Below the pieces are notes generated by a model. The model made no database searches. It saw only the letters and a program-made list of their open reading frames with translations, and was not told the DNA's origin. From Pseudidiomarina salinarum (GTDB lineage: Bacteria; Pseudomonadota; Gammaproteobacteria; Enterobacterales; Alteromonadaceae): a stretch of 64,000 bases of DNA. Shown here one piece after another: positions 35,850 through 46,256 of this stretch (position 1 is its first letter; every line of letters starts with the position of its first letter). The DNA lies in assembly GCF_000753715.1 (NCBI RefSeq), contig NZ_JPER01000005.1, positions 1 to 64,000 on the forward strand, in the 5' to 3' direction. Both the position numbers and the translations under genes were made by a program.

Positions 35850-37180
35850 CAGCGCATGGCCAGATAAACACGCTTGTTATCGTTAATGACGGCCAGGCGT
35901 TGGGCTGCGAGGTCTTTAAAGCGCGGTAACTCAGCTTTCGCTAGTGACTCGGCTTTAGGTAGTTCAACGGTGCGTGGATTGCGGTGCACGCCGTCGACCA
36001 GGAATTCATAATGCAGATGGGCACCAGTTACCCGGCCAGTAGCACCAACCCGGCCAATGGTTTCGCCCTGTTTGACGCGCTGGCCATTTTTAACCAGCCG
36101 TTTACTCAGGTGCAGGTATTTGGTGACGTAGCGCTCACCATGCTGGATGAACACATAGTGACCATTCAGGTTGTTATAGGCGCTGGCAATGACTTTACCG
36201 TCGCCGGACGACATCACCGGGGTGCCGACGCTGGCGGCGTAATCAATGCCGTTATGGGCGCGCACCTGACCGGTAACCGGATGCAGACGGCGCGGGTTAA
36301 AGCTTGAACTGATATAGGTAAACTTAACCGGCGAGCGCAGGAATGACTTGCGCATGGCCCGGCCATCAGCGGTGTAATAACGGTCATCGTCGTTCAGAAT
36401 GGCCTGGAAATAGTTGCCGCGGTTAACGAACTCGGCGGCCAGAATACGGCCATAACCGATAAACTCACCGTCAGCGTATTTCTTCTCGAATAAGATACTG
36501 AACTCGTCGCCTTCGCGTAAATCTAATGCAAAGTCGATGTCCCAGCCGAACATATCGGCAATACTCATAATCTGTTGTTCGGTCAGACCAGCATCAATAC
36601 CGGCATTCCAGAAACTGGTTTTAATTTCAGCGAACGCAAATGCGGGACGGGTCTCGACCGCTTTCTGTTCAATTTCGCTGACATAACCATCGGCGCTTTT
36701 GGTGATGATCAGGGTGTCAGTGGTATTCAACTGATAAGCTAACTGAACCAGCTCACCGTCAGTATCCTGAGCAAAGCGCAGAGTATCGCCCGGATGAATT
36801 TTGCGCAGTAGCTTATCGCTCTGCTTATCGCGGGTTACTTTGTATAGTTCTTGCGGGCTAAAACCCATTTTATCGAAGATCCGTGCCAGGCTGTCGCCGC
36901 TGCGGATCTGATAACCGCTCCAGCGAACTTCAGGTTCGCTGATCTTCGCCGCTGCAGCTGCCTGCTGTTCGGCAAGTTCCAGTTCCAGCTGGTAGCGCTG
37001 GCCAAGGATCAGTTGTTCGCCTTGTAACTGAGGTGCTTCACTGTGTCGGGATGCAGTGGCTGGCTCGGATGGCAGCAACAGCAATACCAGGGTCGCTGCA
37101 CAGACACTGCTCAGCAACACCTGATGCCGGCGAGGGAGCCGGGCAACAGTTTTCGTCAGTAATTGTGGAATTTGTTTCAT
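35849..37180 (-). CDS. mepM: Murein DD-endopeptidase MepM-like
   Basis: 443 residues: an N-terminal transmembrane anchor (about 23-37), a LysM-like domain (YQIRSGDSLARIFDKMG, about 98-145), a linker domain, and a C-terminal M23/LytM domain with the zinc ligands in HNGIDYA and HLHYEF. The domain order is that of E. coli MepM, which cuts D-Ala-mDAP cross-links to admit new strands. It diverges from tyrS and is coupled to anmK. Confidence 0.94.
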   Translation of the reverse strand: MKQIPQLLTKTVARLPRRHQVLLSSVCAATLVLLLLPSEPATASRHSEAPQLQGEQLILGQRYQLELELAEQQAAAAAKISEPEVRWSGYQIRSGDSLARIFDKMGFSPQELYKVTRDKQSDKLLRKIHPGDTLRFAQDTDGELVQLAYQLNTTDTLIITKSADGYVSEIEQKAVETRPAFAFAEIKTSFWNAGIDAGLTEQQIMSIADMFGWDIDFALDLREGDEFSILFEKKYADGEFIGYGRILAAEFVNRGNYFQAILNDDDRYYTADGRAMRKSFLRSPVKFTYISSSFNPRRLHPVTGQVRAHNGIDYAASVGTPVMSSGDGKVIASAYNNLNGHYVFIQHGERYVTKYLHLSKRLVKNGQRVKQGETIGRVGATGRVTGAHLHYEFLVDGVHRNPRTVELPKAESLAKAELPRFKDLAAQRLAVINDNKRVYLAMR

Positions 37181-37352
37181 ATTATTCCAGCCGCTTAGCG
37201 CACAATAATTGTTTAAACTTACGGCAGAATAATACGAAGCACCACGTTTTTCCAGTCGCTTTACCTTTATTTACGCTTAAAACCCCAGGATAAATAGAAT
37301 ACAATGCCACTTTTGTAGCCAGCTTTATGATTTTCCGGGGAGAATTCAGAAC
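37181..37352. promoter_or_regulatory. Divergent mepM/tyrS promoter region
   Basis: For tyrS (plus): -35 TTACGC (37271-37276) or TTTACG one base earlier, and -10 TAGAAT (37295-37300), spacing 18-19 nt. For mepM (minus) a TATTAT -10-like box lies near 37230-37236 without a good -35. An 11-bp palindrome ACAATAATTGT lies near 37202-37212 close to the mepM start. Confidence 0.4.
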
Positions 37353-38555
37353 ATGACTCACTCAGTTGCGGATGCGTTTGCAGCCATAGCGCGTGGTACC
37401 GAAGAGATTCTGCTTGAGGATGAACTCAAGGATAAACTCGCGACCGGAAAACCGCTGGTCATCAAGGCTGGCTTTGATCCTACCGCGCCTGATCTCCATC
37501 TGGGACATACCGTTCTTATCAATAAACTCCGGACGTTTCAGGATCTCGGCCACCAGGTGATTTTCCTGATTGGCGATTTCACCGGCATGATTGGCGATCC
37601 GACTGGCAAAAATGTGACGCGTAAGCCGTTATCCCGCGACGATGTTATTGCCAACGCGCAAACTTACAAAGAGCAGGTGTTTAAGATCCTGGATCCGGAC
37701 AAAACCACGATCCGCTTTAACTCCGAATGGATGAATGATCTGGGCGCTGCCGGCATGATCAAACTGGCGGCACGACAGACTGTGGCCCGGATGCTCGAAC
37801 GTGACGATTTCAAAAAGCGCTATGGTACTGGCCAGCCGATTGCCATCCATGAATTTCTCTATCCGCTGGTACAAGGCTGGGATTCAGTGGCACTGAAGGC
37901 CGATGTTGAGTTGGGCGGTACCGATCAGCGCTTTAATCTGCTGATGGGCCGCGAACTGCAAAAAGACGAAGGCCAGCGGCCGCAGACAGTGATCATGACG
38001 CCACTACTGGAAGGTCTGGATGGCGTACAGAAGATGTCGAAGTCGCTGGGTAACTATATTGGTATTACTGAACCGGCTAATGAAATGTTCGGCAAGATCA
38101 TGTCTGTTTCCGACGATTTGATGTGGCGCTACTTCGAGCTGCTGAGTTTTGTTCCGCTGGCCGAAATAGACGAATTCAAAGCGGCGGTGCAGCAAGGTGC
38201 GAATCCGCGCGATTATAAAGTGCTGCTGGCGAAAGAGATTATCGCGCGCTTTCACAGTGCGGCCGATGCCGATGCCGCGGAACAGGACTTTATCCAGCGC
38301 TTCAGCAAAAATGCGATTCCCGACGAAATGCCGGAAGTGACCCTGACCAGCGATGACGGCGAAATGCCTATAGGCAATGTGCTGAAAGCCGCTGAACTGG
38401 TTGGCTCTACATCAGACGCTATGCGGATGATCAAGCAGGGCGCGGTTAAGATTGATGGTGAGAAGGTTACCGATACCCGCCTGGTTATTAAGGCCGGCTC
38501 GACTGCTGTCTATCAGGTCGGTAAGCGCAAGTTCGCGCGCATTACGTTAAACTAA
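37353..38555 (+). CDS. tyrS: Tyrosyl-tRNA synthetase, TyrS type 2
   Basis: 400 residues. HIGH-like HLGH in [17 protein letters not shown] (about 43-59), KMSKS in [13 protein letters not shown] (about 228-240), and a C-terminal S4 RNA-binding domain ([20 protein letters not shown] onward). The length and KMSKS form indicate the TyrRS-beta/TyrZ-like class rather than the 424-residue E. coli form. SD GGGGAG is 10 nt from the ATG. Confidence 0.95.
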   Translation: MTHSVADAFAAIARGTEEILLEDELKDKLATGKPLVIKAGFDPTAPDLHLGHTVLINKLRTFQDLGHQVIFLIGDFTGMIGDPTGKNVTRKPLSRDDVIANAQTYKEQVFKILDPDKTTIRFNSEWMNDLGAAGMIKLAARQTVARMLERDDFKKRYGTGQPIAIHEFLYPLVQGWDSVALKADVELGGTDQRFNLLMGRELQKDEGQRPQTVIMTPLLEGLDGVQKMSKSLGNYIGITEPANEMFGKIMSVSDDLMWRYFELLSFVPLAEIDEFKAAVQQGANPRDYKVLLAKEIIARFHSAADADAAEQDFIQRFSKNAIPDEMPEVTLTSDDGEMPIGNVLKAAELVGSTSDAMRMIKQGAVKIDGEKVTDTRLVIKAGSTAVYQVGKRKFARITLN

Positions 38556-38557
38556 TT

Positions 38558-38581
38558 CGAACTTAGTCAGAGCGAAGTTCG
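38558..38581. other. Hairpin across the tyrS/apaH convergent junction
   Basis: CGAACTT (38558-38564) and AAGTTCG (38575-38581), 7 bp with a 10-nt loop. It lies 3 nt after the tyrS stop and covers the apaH stop. No U-tract follows in either direction, so it is not a classic intrinsic terminator. Confidence 0.4.
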
Positions 38582-39399
38582 GTTCGGGCCGGTTGTTTAT
38601 AACGCCGGCCATCAGGCCAACGCAACAGCGTCATTTCATTGCCCCAGACGCAGCCGGTATCTAATCCAATCACATCGTCCCGCCCGGTTTGCCCTTCCAG
38701 GGCAGCCCAATGCCCGAATACCAGACTTTTATCCGTTATAGGGGCCAGTTCAAACCAAGGGATTAGATCGCTGTGATGGTCCGTTTCAGGGCCTCCCTTG
38801 GCACTGAAGTCCAGCCTGCCGTCATGGTGACAAAAACGCATCCGGGTAAAGGCATTAATAATAAAGCGGGTGCGGTCGGCGCCGGTTAATTTATCTGACC
38901 AGCGTGCCGGCTCGTTGCCATACATTTCTGTCAGCCAGCTTGCCAGGTTGTCGTCAGCGCAGGCTTCGCGTAGTTGCCGGGACACTTCATCAGCATAGTT
39001 GGCGGCTTCTGTTAATGACCACCAGGGGTAGATTCCGGCGTGGGTCATCACCAGGTCGTGGGATTCTCGCAATAGAGGCTGTTGGCAGAACCAGTGAATC
39101 AGCTCGCGCTGTTCGTCTTCACTGAGTGCCAGGATGGCATCCAGCTTATCGGCCGGGTTGGCTTTGCGTACGCCGCAGAGCACCGCCAGCAGATTAAGAT
39201 CGTGGTTGCCCAGCACACAGCGAGCCGCGCTGCCGAGGGAGCGAATCAACTGCAGCGCTTCAAGAGATTCCGGCCCGCGGGCGATAATATCGCCAACACA
39301 CCAGAGCTCGTCGTAGCTGGGCTTAAAGGACGCTTTATCCAGCAATTGCCGGAGTTCGCTGGCGCAGCCCTGAATATCCCCCACGATATAGCGTGTCAT
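38563..39399 (-). CDS. apaH: Diadenosine tetraphosphatase (symmetrical)
   Basis: 278 residues of the PPP phosphatase family: GDIQGCASEL (8-17), GDIIARGPESL and LGNHDLNLLAV hold the metal ligands; MTHAGIYPWW adds the distal His. It hydrolyses Ap4A to two ADP and removes Np4 caps from RNA. It ends the lptD-surA-pdxA-rsmA-apaG-apaH operon, as in E. coli, and converges on tyrS. Confidence 0.96.
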   Translation of the reverse strand: MTRYIVGDIQGCASELRQLLDKASFKPSYDELWCVGDIIARGPESLEALQLIRSLGSAARCVLGNHDLNLLAVLCGVRKANPADKLDAILALSEDEQRELIHWFCQQPLLRESHDLVMTHAGIYPWWSLTEAANYADEVSRQLREACADDNLASWLTEMYGNEPARWSDKLTGADRTRFIINAFTRMRFCHHDGRLDFSAKGGPETDHHSDLIPWFELAPITDKSLVFGHWAALEGQTGRDDVIGLDTGCVWGNEMTLLRWPDGRRYKQPARTELRSD

Positions 39400-39408
39400 C
39401 GCGCGGCC

Positions 39409-39777
39409 TTAATGCAGAATATTAGGAACGGCGAGGCGGAACGACGGGATGGCCACTTTAAACGATTCCCCTTTGCTATCGATCATGCCGTAGTGCCCCT
39501 GCATGGAGCCCAATGGTGTCGCCAGTACGGTGCCGCTGGTGTAGCTGAATGTTTCACCCGGAGCCAGCTTGGGCTGTTGACCGACCACACCCTCACCGGC
39601 AACGCGCGTGACCTTGCGCTCTGCATCCGTAATTTGCCAGGCCCGATCTATTAGCTGCACGCTGTCGGTACCATTATTGGTAATGGTGATGGTGTAGGCA
39701 AAAACATACTGGTTGTCAGCCGGAACTGACTGTGATGCCAGGTACTGCGTGGTAACACTGATATCGATACTATTCAT
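39409..39777 (-). CDS. apaG: ApaG protein
   Basis: 122 residues, a single ApaG/DUF525 beta-sandwich (fibronectin III-like). The conserved [23 protein letters not shown] and [20 protein letters not shown] are present. The biochemical role is uncertain. It overlaps the rsmA end by 8 nt and precedes apaH by 9 nt. Confidence 0.95.
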   Translation of the reverse strand: MNSIDISVTTQYLASQSVPADNQYVFAYTITITNNGTDSVQLIDRAWQITDAERKVTRVAGEGVVGQQPKLAPGETFSYTSGTVLATPLGSMQGHYGMIDSKGESFKVAIPSFRLAVPNILH

Positions 39778-40579
39778 GAGTCTCCTGTTGGGTGCTGTAC
39801 CAGTCGGCTAAGCGACAGAAATCGGCAACGGACAAGGTCTCAGGGCGCGCGCCCGGATCGATGCCAAGCGCTTCCAGTTGCTCGTCGTTCATCACTTGCT
39901 TCAGGTTATTGCGGATGGTTTTGCGGCGCTGGTTGAAAGCGATCAGGCAAATCTGATGCAAGGCTTTGCGATCTTTTACCGGGTAGGGTGACTCGTCATA
40001 AGGCACCAGGCGTACTACTGCAGATTCAACCTTAGGCGGTGGCGTAAAGGCGCCCGGCGGCACCATCAATACGGGTTCAACGCGGCAGGCTTGCTGTACG
40101 CTGACGCTGATGCGGCCGTAGGTTTTACTGCCAGGTTCCGCCGCCAGCCGTTCGACTACTTCTTTCTGCAACATGAAGTGCATGTCGCTGACGATATCCA
40201 GTTGCGCCATTAAATGAAAAACTAACGGCGTCGAAATGTTGTAGGGAAGATTGCCGAAGACCCTTAATTTGCCGGCGTCGGCGAACTGGCGGAAGTCGGT
40301 TTTCAGCGCATCGCCACAAAAAATCGTTAATTTGGGTGATAAAAACGGGTGCTGCTGCAGTCGCGCGACTAAGTCGCGATCCAACTCGACCACCGTCAGG
40401 TGCCCGGCGCGATCGGCTACGGGTTCCGTCAGCGCGGCCAGACCCGGCCCGATTTCGACCAGGTTTTCGCCCGGCTGGGGGTTAATGGCATCGACGATGT
40501 CATTGATCACAAATTGGTCATGCAGAAAGTTCTGCCCGAACCGCTTACGGGCTGTGTGACCCAAATGGCTTTTACTCAT
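39770..40579 (-). CDS. rsmA: 16S rRNA dimethyladenosine transferase
   Basis: 269 residues from the ATG at 40579 (MSKSHLGH...); the open frame reaches 40687 but would overlap pdxA by 95 nt, so the shorter form is chosen. [10 protein letters not shown], the SAM motif [14 protein letters not shown] and the catalytic NLPYNIST are typical of KsgA/RsmA. It dimethylates A1518 and A1519 of 16S rRNA. It lies 13 nt after pdxA. Confidence 0.96.
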   Translation of the reverse strand: MSKSHLGHTARKRFGQNFLHDQFVINDIVDAINPQPGENLVEIGPGLAALTEPVADRAGHLTVVELDRDLVARLQQHPFLSPKLTIFCGDALKTDFRQFADAGKLRVFGNLPYNISTPLVFHLMAQLDIVSDMHFMLQKEVVERLAAEPGSKTYGRISVSVQQACRVEPVLMVPPGAFTPPPKVESAVVRLVPYDESPYPVKDRKALHQICLIAFNQRRKTIRNNLKQVMNDEQLEALGIDPGARPETLSVADFCRLADWYSTQQETHE

Positions 40580-40592
40580 GTATGTACCAGTC

Positions 40593-41573
40593 TTATTTAA
40601 GAACCATGTCGATGGCAGATTGCAGCGCATAATGTGCGCTACCGGCGTCAATGTTGCCTGTTCCGGCCAAATCCAGCGCCGTGCCATGATCGACTGAGGT
40701 GCGGATAAAGGGCAGCCCCAGGGTGATGTTGACGGCGTTGCCGAAGCCTTTGTATTTTAGCACGGGCAGGCCTTGATCGTGATACATCGCGATAACTGTG
40801 TCGGCCTGTTCAAGGTAGCGGGGCTGAAAGACAGTGTCAGCAGGCCAGGGGCCGCTCACGTTAATGTTACGGCTTTGCAGCGCCTCAATAGCGGGGATGA
40901 TCTGGTCAATTTCTTCGCGCCCAAGGTGGCCTTGCTCGCCTGCGTGGGGGTTGAGTCCGCAGATTAGGATCCGCGGTTTTTCAATGCCGAATTTGTGTCG
41001 GAGATCCTTGTCCACAATAGCGGTAACCCGTTCTACTAAATCCTGCGTGACGGCACTGGCAACGTCGCGCAGCGGTAAGTGCGTGGTCACCAGGGCTACC
41101 CGCAGGCCCGGCGTGGCAAGCATCATCACCACCAGTTCAGTGCAGCTGAGTTCAGCAAAGTACTCGGTATGGCCGCTGAAAGGGATGCCGGCGTCATTGA
41201 TCACGCCTTTATGGACAGGGCCTGTCATCACAGCAGCAAATTCTTTGTCCAGACAACCTTGTCCGGCAAGGCGGAGGGTTTCGATTACATAGCTGCTGTT
41301 GACGGGATTAAGACGTCCGGTACTTACAGCTGTGGGGCAGCGCACCGGCAGTACAGTGAGACTGCCGGCTGCTTGTGGCTGTGCCGGCGTCTCTTGATCG
41401 TAGTTGTGCAGAGTAAGGGGAATTCCCAGTTGCACTGCACGTTGTGCTAAGACAGCGCTATCACCAATCACCACCAACTCAACGGGCCAGCTGCGCTGAC
41501 TGAGCATAACTGCCAGGTCAGGGCCGATGCCGCTGGGTTCGCCTGGCGTGATGGCGATACGCCGTACTGTCAT
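40593..41573 (-). CDS. pdxA: 4-hydroxythreonine-4-phosphate dehydrogenase
   Basis: 326 residues. [13 protein letters not shown] at the N-terminus, GHTEYFAE and the zinc-binding His residues in TTHLPLRDV and [16 protein letters not shown] are diagnostic. It oxidises 4-phosphohydroxythreonine in the DXP-dependent PLP pathway that begins with Epd (60597). It overlaps surA by ATGA. Confidence 0.97.
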   Translation of the reverse strand: MTVRRIAITPGEPSGIGPDLAVMLSQRSWPVELVVIGDSAVLAQRAVQLGIPLTLHNYDQETPAQPQAAGSLTVLPVRCPTAVSTGRLNPVNSSYVIETLRLAGQGCLDKEFAAVMTGPVHKGVINDAGIPFSGHTEYFAELSCTELVVMMLATPGLRVALVTTHLPLRDVASAVTQDLVERVTAIVDKDLRHKFGIEKPRILICGLNPHAGEQGHLGREEIDQIIPAIEALQSRNINVSGPWPADTVFQPRYLEQADTVIAMYHDQGLPVLKYKGFGNAVNITLGLPFIRTSVDHGTALDLAGTGNIDAGSAHYALQSAIDMVLK

Positions 41574-42856
41574 TCGTCGACCTGTTCGATATAAGCCTGG
41601 TCGCGAATTTCTTGTTGCCAGTTTTCCAGTTCTTCCTGATATTTACGACTGAACAGTAACTGGTAAGCACGGTTTTGCTTGTTGCGTTCGGTGGTATCCT
41701 GAACGCGGCGATCCATGACTTCGACAATGTGCCAGCCAAACTCTGTTTTGAAGGGTTCGCTGATGTCGCCGATATCGGAGCGTTGCAGTGCGTTTTTAAA
41801 GGCATCGGCATAAATTTCAGGCTCTGCCCAATCAAGTACCCCGCCTTGTGAAGCTGAACCCGGGTCAGCTGAGTGCTCGGCGGCCATCTCGGCAAAAGTT
41901 GCTTCACCACTAATCAGTTTTGCACGGATCTCGTTGAGTTTCTCCTGCGCGGCCCGATCGGACAAAATGACCGATGGCTTGATCAGGATGTGGCGCGCTT
42001 TGACTTCTTCAACTTCCGTGGTTTCAATACCGCGGGTATCCAGTACTTTCAGAATATGGAAACCAACACCGCTTTTAATCGGGCCGACAATTTCACCCGC
42101 TGGTTTATCACGGATTACTTCAGCAAACAGGGTCGGCATCGAGTTAATATTCATCCACCCAAGATCACCACCTTCCAGCGCTGCTGAACCAGATGATGTA
42201 GTAATCGCCGCTTCGGCGAAATCCGCACCATCGCGTAACCGCTCCAGCAAGGCTTCTGCGTTCCGGCGCGCGGTTTGTGCTTCTTCCGCTGTGGCGCGAT
42301 CAGGTAAGGCTATCAGAATGTGGCCAAGGCGGTATTCCACCTCGTCTTCAGACATTTCAGCCATCATCTTCACCAGATTACTTATTTCCTGGGGTGATAC
42401 ATACACCCGGCGCTGAACGGCGCCACGCTGGACTTCACCGGTAATGATTTCGTTGCGGATATTCTCGCGGAAATTCGCCCAGCTGGTGCCCGAACGCTCA
42501 ACTTCTTCGCGCATTTCATCGATGGTCACGCCATTTTCGCGGGCCATACCCAGCATTGCCTGCTGTAGCTGTGCGTCGCTGACCTGAATACCCATCCGGT
42601 CGGCCATCTGCAACTGCAACTGGCGCAACACCAGCCGGTCGATGGCCTGAACCCGCAATACCTCGTCGCTGGGAAGGTTCATTCCCCGCTCGGCGGCATT
42701 AGCTTTAACTTGTTGTATCATCTGGTCGACTTCACTCTCCAGTACAACCCCGTCGTTAACGACAACTGCGACCCGATCCAGCGTCTCTTGCGAGTAGCTG
42801 ATCATACTGACCGATGCCAGTATCAGGACACAGAAAAACTTAGACATTTTATTCAT
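41570..42856 (-). CDS. surA: Periplasmic chaperone and peptidyl-prolyl isomerase SurA
   Basis: 428 residues: a signal peptide (cleavage near SYS-QE), the N-terminal chaperone domain, two parvulin domains (first opening [13 protein letters not shown], second [11 protein letters not shown]) and the C-terminal helix. Length and order equal E. coli SurA. It escorts outer-membrane proteins, including LptD, to BAM; lptD is the gene just upstream (9 nt). Confidence 0.97.
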   Translation of the reverse strand: MNKMSKFFCVLILASVSMISYSQETLDRVAVVVNDGVVLESEVDQMIQQVKANAAERGMNLPSDEVLRVQAIDRLVLRQLQLQMADRMGIQVSDAQLQQAMLGMARENGVTIDEMREEVERSGTSWANFRENIRNEIITGEVQRGAVQRRVYVSPQEISNLVKMMAEMSEDEVEYRLGHILIALPDRATAEEAQTARRNAEALLERLRDGADFAEAAITTSSGSAALEGGDLGWMNINSMPTLFAEVIRDKPAGEIVGPIKSGVGFHILKVLDTRGIETTEVEEVKARHILIKPSVILSDRAAQEKLNEIRAKLISGEATFAEMAAEHSADPGSASQGGVLDWAEPEIYADAFKNALQRSDIGDISEPFKTEFGWHIVEVMDRRVQDTTERNKQNRAYQLLFSRKYQEELENWQQEIRDQAYIEQVDE

Positions 42857-42865
42857 GAATACTAC

Positions 42866-45142
42866 CTAGTTACTCAGATGAAACGGATGGCGGTAACCGA
42901 ATAAGCTTTGCTCAAGTAAATCCAGCAAACTTCGGTTATCAGAACCCAGCCCTTTAATTATAAATTGCACACTGATGCCATTATCAAACTCGGGCGCATC
43001 GAACCCGGGGTTATTCTGTTGTATTTCAAGGTTGCGGTTAATGCGCCGGTAAGCGCCAACCCGCATTGCCCAGCAACAATCGCTGTACTGTACCGCAAGC
43101 AGTCCATCGTTGGTACGCTTGTATTGCAAATCGTAGTACCAGTTGGCTGCCAGTTGCCACTGCGGAGCCAGCTCAAGTACTGATTGCAGGCCCAGCTGCT
43201 CGATATTATTGCCCAGAATATTGGTCGCCTTACGGTGGCTTATCTGCAGCAAATTTACCGGTCCTTTGCGGTACTCTAATGCGGTCTGACTCTTCTGAGT
43301 GCGATTCAGTTCCATATCGTATTGCAATGATCCGTTAAAATACCACCGCTCAGCAATCCGGAACCGGGTTTCCAGAGCCAGATCCGAGCGGTTGGTGGTC
43401 ACTGCACTGTCGCTACTGAGTAATTGGGTGCGTGGTTCTTCAAAATAATAAACCTGAGCAGCGCTAAAGCGAAAAACTTCCCGCGACGCCGGATCATAAA
43501 TACTGGTTGAGGCACCGACAGTGACCTGGTTCGCGTCTGAGATCCGATCCAGTCCGGAAAAGCGCCGGGCCCGGAACAGTCCGCGGTAATCATCCTGCAT
43601 CAGCGTCGAATCATAAATCCCGATATCGGATTGATCTTCATAAGGCGCGTAGAGATACTGCACCTGCGGCTGCACCGTCTGGCGATAGCCGCTGTTATTA
43701 AAGATAAAATCACGTTCAAAGTTCAGGCGCCCGTGCCAACGTAGCTGAGGTATGCCGCGGCTGGGATTTTCCGCCAGCCCCTGGCTGGTGGCATTCTGAT
43801 CATACTGGGTATAGCTGTAACTCAACTCGGCCAGCCAGTCGTAAGCCGGAGCTTCAACGTGATAGCTGACCTGAGGTTCAATATGGACCCGCGTGGCATA
43901 GTCATTATCGTCGTTCTGATTCTGGAAATGGCTGATTTCAGTGAACAAACGGTAATCCAGACCCCTAGGGTCCTGCCACTGATACTCGCTGGCAACCTGC
44001 GGTAAGGTTCGATAGGGCGAGCGGTAGTTACCGAGCAGCTCGAAATCTTCAATCCGTACTTTTACCTGCCAGTTGTCGGTGAGGTAGTTGGTTTGCGCAT
44101 GGCGATACAACTGAGCATCGGCGCGACCAGCAAAATCGCTGCCAAAATCGTTCAGGTAGTCATCATCGCTGATAAAAATACCGTTCACATAGGATTGCCA
44201 GTGCGGGCTCCAGTCCTGCTGATGTTCAATGCGCCACAGATAGCGGGAATTGTCCGTCTGCCAGCTATCGTCTTCATTCAGGTACGCCAGGTTGAGCTGG
44301 CCGCCGCCGGTTTCGCTCAGATAGCGGTATTCGCCCTGCATCTGCAGACCCCGCTTATCCATATATCGCGGCGTAATAGTCGCATCCATATTAGGCGCGA
44401 TGGCGATGTAATAGGGTACTTCAAACTCAAAACCGTTCTTTTGTGACGAACGGATAGTCGGGAATAAAAAGCCGGACTTGGCATCATCTGACGTCGGAAA
44501 GCTCAGATAAGGGATATAGAGTACGGGTACGCCGAACAGTTCGAAACGAGCGTGCCTGGCCTCACCCTGACCATCTTCTTCATTAAGGCTGATGGTCTGG
44601 GCTTTCATCTGCCAGGCCGGATTATCCGTCGGACAGGTGGTAAAGGTTGAGCCTTCCAGCGTTACTTGCCCGGGTGAAACAGAGAGTACGTCGGCTTCGC
44701 CGCGGGCTCCATTTTCAGCAACCTGATAACGGGCACCGCTCAGATAGGCGCGGTTCTCGCCGGAGTTCAGCCGGAAATTTTCGCTGGCGACCTGCAAGTA
44801 GCCGTCAGTAAAGCGGGTTTGCCCGCTGGCAACGATATTGCCGGTCTGCTGATTAATTTGAGCCTGCTCGGTACGCAGCTGTTGTTCATCAACCTGTACT
44901 TCAACGTTGCCGTAAAATGAGGCGACTGAGGTTTCAGAGTCAATGTCGGCACGGTTAGCGCGCACTGCGATAGCGCCTAAGGGTAAATCACCAATGGGGG
45001 TAAAAGGCTGTTCGATAAGTGGTTGTGGGATCGGGCAGACGCTGGCGAACTCGGACCCGGCCGGTACCTGAGCCTGGGCGACACTACTGCTGCCAATAAG
45101 CAACAAAGCCCCCCAGTTATATCGCCGAAAAAATTTGCGCAT
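42866..45142 (-). CDS. lptD: LPS-assembly protein LptD
   Basis: 758 residues: signal peptide (to about 25), an N-terminal OstA-type beta-jellyroll (about 45-190), and a C-terminal barrel. The disulfide cysteines that mature E. coli LptD all have counterparts: Cys36 (ASVCPIP), one in TTCPTDNPAW, and the CC pair in YSDCCWAMR. It inserts LPS into the outer leaflet with LptE. First gene of the six-gene operon; diverges from amgK. Confidence 0.97.
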   Translation of the reverse strand: MRKFFRRYNWGALLLIGSSSVAQAQVPAGSEFASVCPIPQPLIEQPFTPIGDLPLGAIAVRANRADIDSETSVASFYGNVEVQVDEQQLRTEQAQINQQTGNIVASGQTRFTDGYLQVASENFRLNSGENRAYLSGARYQVAENGARGEADVLSVSPGQVTLEGSTFTTCPTDNPAWQMKAQTISLNEEDGQGEARHARFELFGVPVLYIPYLSFPTSDDAKSGFLFPTIRSSQKNGFEFEVPYYIAIAPNMDATITPRYMDKRGLQMQGEYRYLSETGGGQLNLAYLNEDDSWQTDNSRYLWRIEHQQDWSPHWQSYVNGIFISDDDYLNDFGSDFAGRADAQLYRHAQTNYLTDNWQVKVRIEDFELLGNYRSPYRTLPQVASEYQWQDPRGLDYRLFTEISHFQNQNDDNDYATRVHIEPQVSYHVEAPAYDWLAELSYSYTQYDQNATSQGLAENPSRGIPQLRWHGRLNFERDFIFNNSGYRQTVQPQVQYLYAPYEDQSDIGIYDSTLMQDDYRGLFRARRFSGLDRISDANQVTVGASTSIYDPASREVFRFSAAQVYYFEEPRTQLLSSDSAVTTNRSDLALETRFRIAERWYFNGSLQYDMELNRTQKSQTALEYRKGPVNLLQISHRKATNILGNNIEQLGLQSVLELAPQWQLAANWYYDLQYKRTNDGLLAVQYSDCCWAMRVGAYRRINRNLEIQQNNPGFDAPEFDNGISVQFIIKGLGSDNRSLLDLLEQSLFGYRHPFHLSN

Positions 45143-45160
45143 TTATTATAATACCTGATT

Positions 45161-45188
45161 TTGTCCTTAACCTTGTGCAAGGTATGAT
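45161..45188 (+). promoter_or_regulatory. Candidate amgK promoter with palindromic operator in the spacer
   Basis: -35 TTGTCC (45161-45166), 16-nt spacer, -10 TATGAT (45183-45188). The spacer holds the inverted repeat ACCTTG-TG-CAAGGT (45170-45183), placed where a repressor would block RNA polymerase. The same DNA lies about 30-40 bp upstream of the lptD start on the other strand. Confidence 0.4.
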
Positions 45189-45251
45189 AAAGCAATTTTT
45201 GCTGGCCTGCCATTTGCGCGGCTGTGGTTTTTATGAATTATAGGTACCGCC

Positions 45252-46256
45252 TTGGAAAATCAACGAGAACTTGCGCTTCAGGCGTGGTGTGAAGCAGTAA
45301 CCGGTCATAGTGCCGGGCGTTTAGAAACGGTTTCAGGGGACGCGAGTTTCCGGCGTTATTTTCGCACCCGCGATGGGGCGCGTACGCTGATTGCGGTGGA
45401 CGCGCCACCACCCCAGGAGTCCTTGCAGCCTTTCATGGCTATTGCTGAAGCATATCGCGATGCTGGCGTGGCGGTGCCCGAAATTATCGCCTTCGACGAA
45501 GCACAGGGCTTTATGCTGCTGAGCGATTTAGGCTCGGTGCTGCTGCTCAGCGAGCTGAGCGATGCCAATATGAAAAACTGGTACCAGCAGGCGCTGATGG
45601 ATTTGCCGGCCATAATGGCCGTGACCGCCACCGCACAGGGGCCGCTACCGGCCTATGATGAAGCTTTGCTGCGGCGTGAACTGGACTTGTTTCATGACTG
45701 GCTGATTGAACGTCATCTGGGGCTACGCCTGAATGATGACCAGCAACTTATCTGGCGTTCGTTTTGCGACACCCTGGTGGCAAATGCGCTTGAGCAGCCG
45801 CAGGTGGGCGTGCACCGGGATTATCATGCGCGAAATATCATGGTGAGTGCCGACCAGCGGTTAGCCTATATCGATTTTCAGGACGCTGTTAAAGGGCCGA
45901 TCACTTATGATGCTGTCAGCCTGTTGCGTGACTGTTACGTGCGTTGGCCGCAAAAACGGGTAAGCGATCTTTCCGCTTCCCTGTTTAATGAGCTGCAGCG
46001 GCAGGATGTCATTGACGCAGGAGTCAGTCTGACTAAGTGGCAGCGATGGTTTGACCTTATGGGTTTGCAACGGCACACCAAGGCGGCCGGTATTTTTGCC
46101 CGTTTGTATCACCGCGATGGTAAGGGCGGTTACCTGCAGGATGTCCCGCGCACGGTTGGTTATCTGCATGATGTGGCAGCGGCGTATCCGGAGTTTGATG
46201 ACTACCGGTTATGGCTGGCCAATACCGTGATGCCGGCTCTGGCGGGAGCCCGCTGA
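45252..46256 (+). CDS. amgK: Anomeric MurNAc/GlcNAc kinase AmgK
   Basis: 334 residues of the aminoglycoside-phosphotransferase fold (PF01636). Brenner motif [12 protein letters not shown] (about 196-207) with the catalytic Asp and [15 protein letters not shown] with the Mg-binding Asp; [10 protein letters not shown] in the N-lobe. Paired with MurU it is the AmgK of the recycling pathway that makes MurNAc alpha-1-phosphate. It starts with TTG at 45252 (AGG upstream); no in-frame ATG is near. It overlaps murU by one base (TGATG). Confidence 0.9.
   Translation: MENQRELALQAWCEAVTGHSAGRLETVSGDASFRRYFRTRDGARTLIAVDAPPPQESLQPFMAIAEAYRDAGVAVPEIIAFDEAQGFMLLSDLGSVLLLSELSDANMKNWYQQALMDLPAIMAVTATAQGPLPAYDEALLRRELDLFHDWLIERHLGLRLNDDQQLIWRSFCDTLVANALEQPQVGVHRDYHARNIMVSADQRLAYIDFQDAVKGPITYDAVSLLRDCYVRWPQKRVSDLSASLFNELQRQDVIDAGVSLTKWQRWFDLMGLQRHTKAAGIFARLYHRDGKGGYLQDVPRTVGYLHDVAAAYPEFDDYRLWLANTVMPALAGAR

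Noticed and set aside
39770-40687. Longer rsmA start at 40687
   Set aside because: It would overlap pdxA by 95 nt, and the extra 36 residues are unlike the KsgA family, which starts just before the KRFGQNFL segment.
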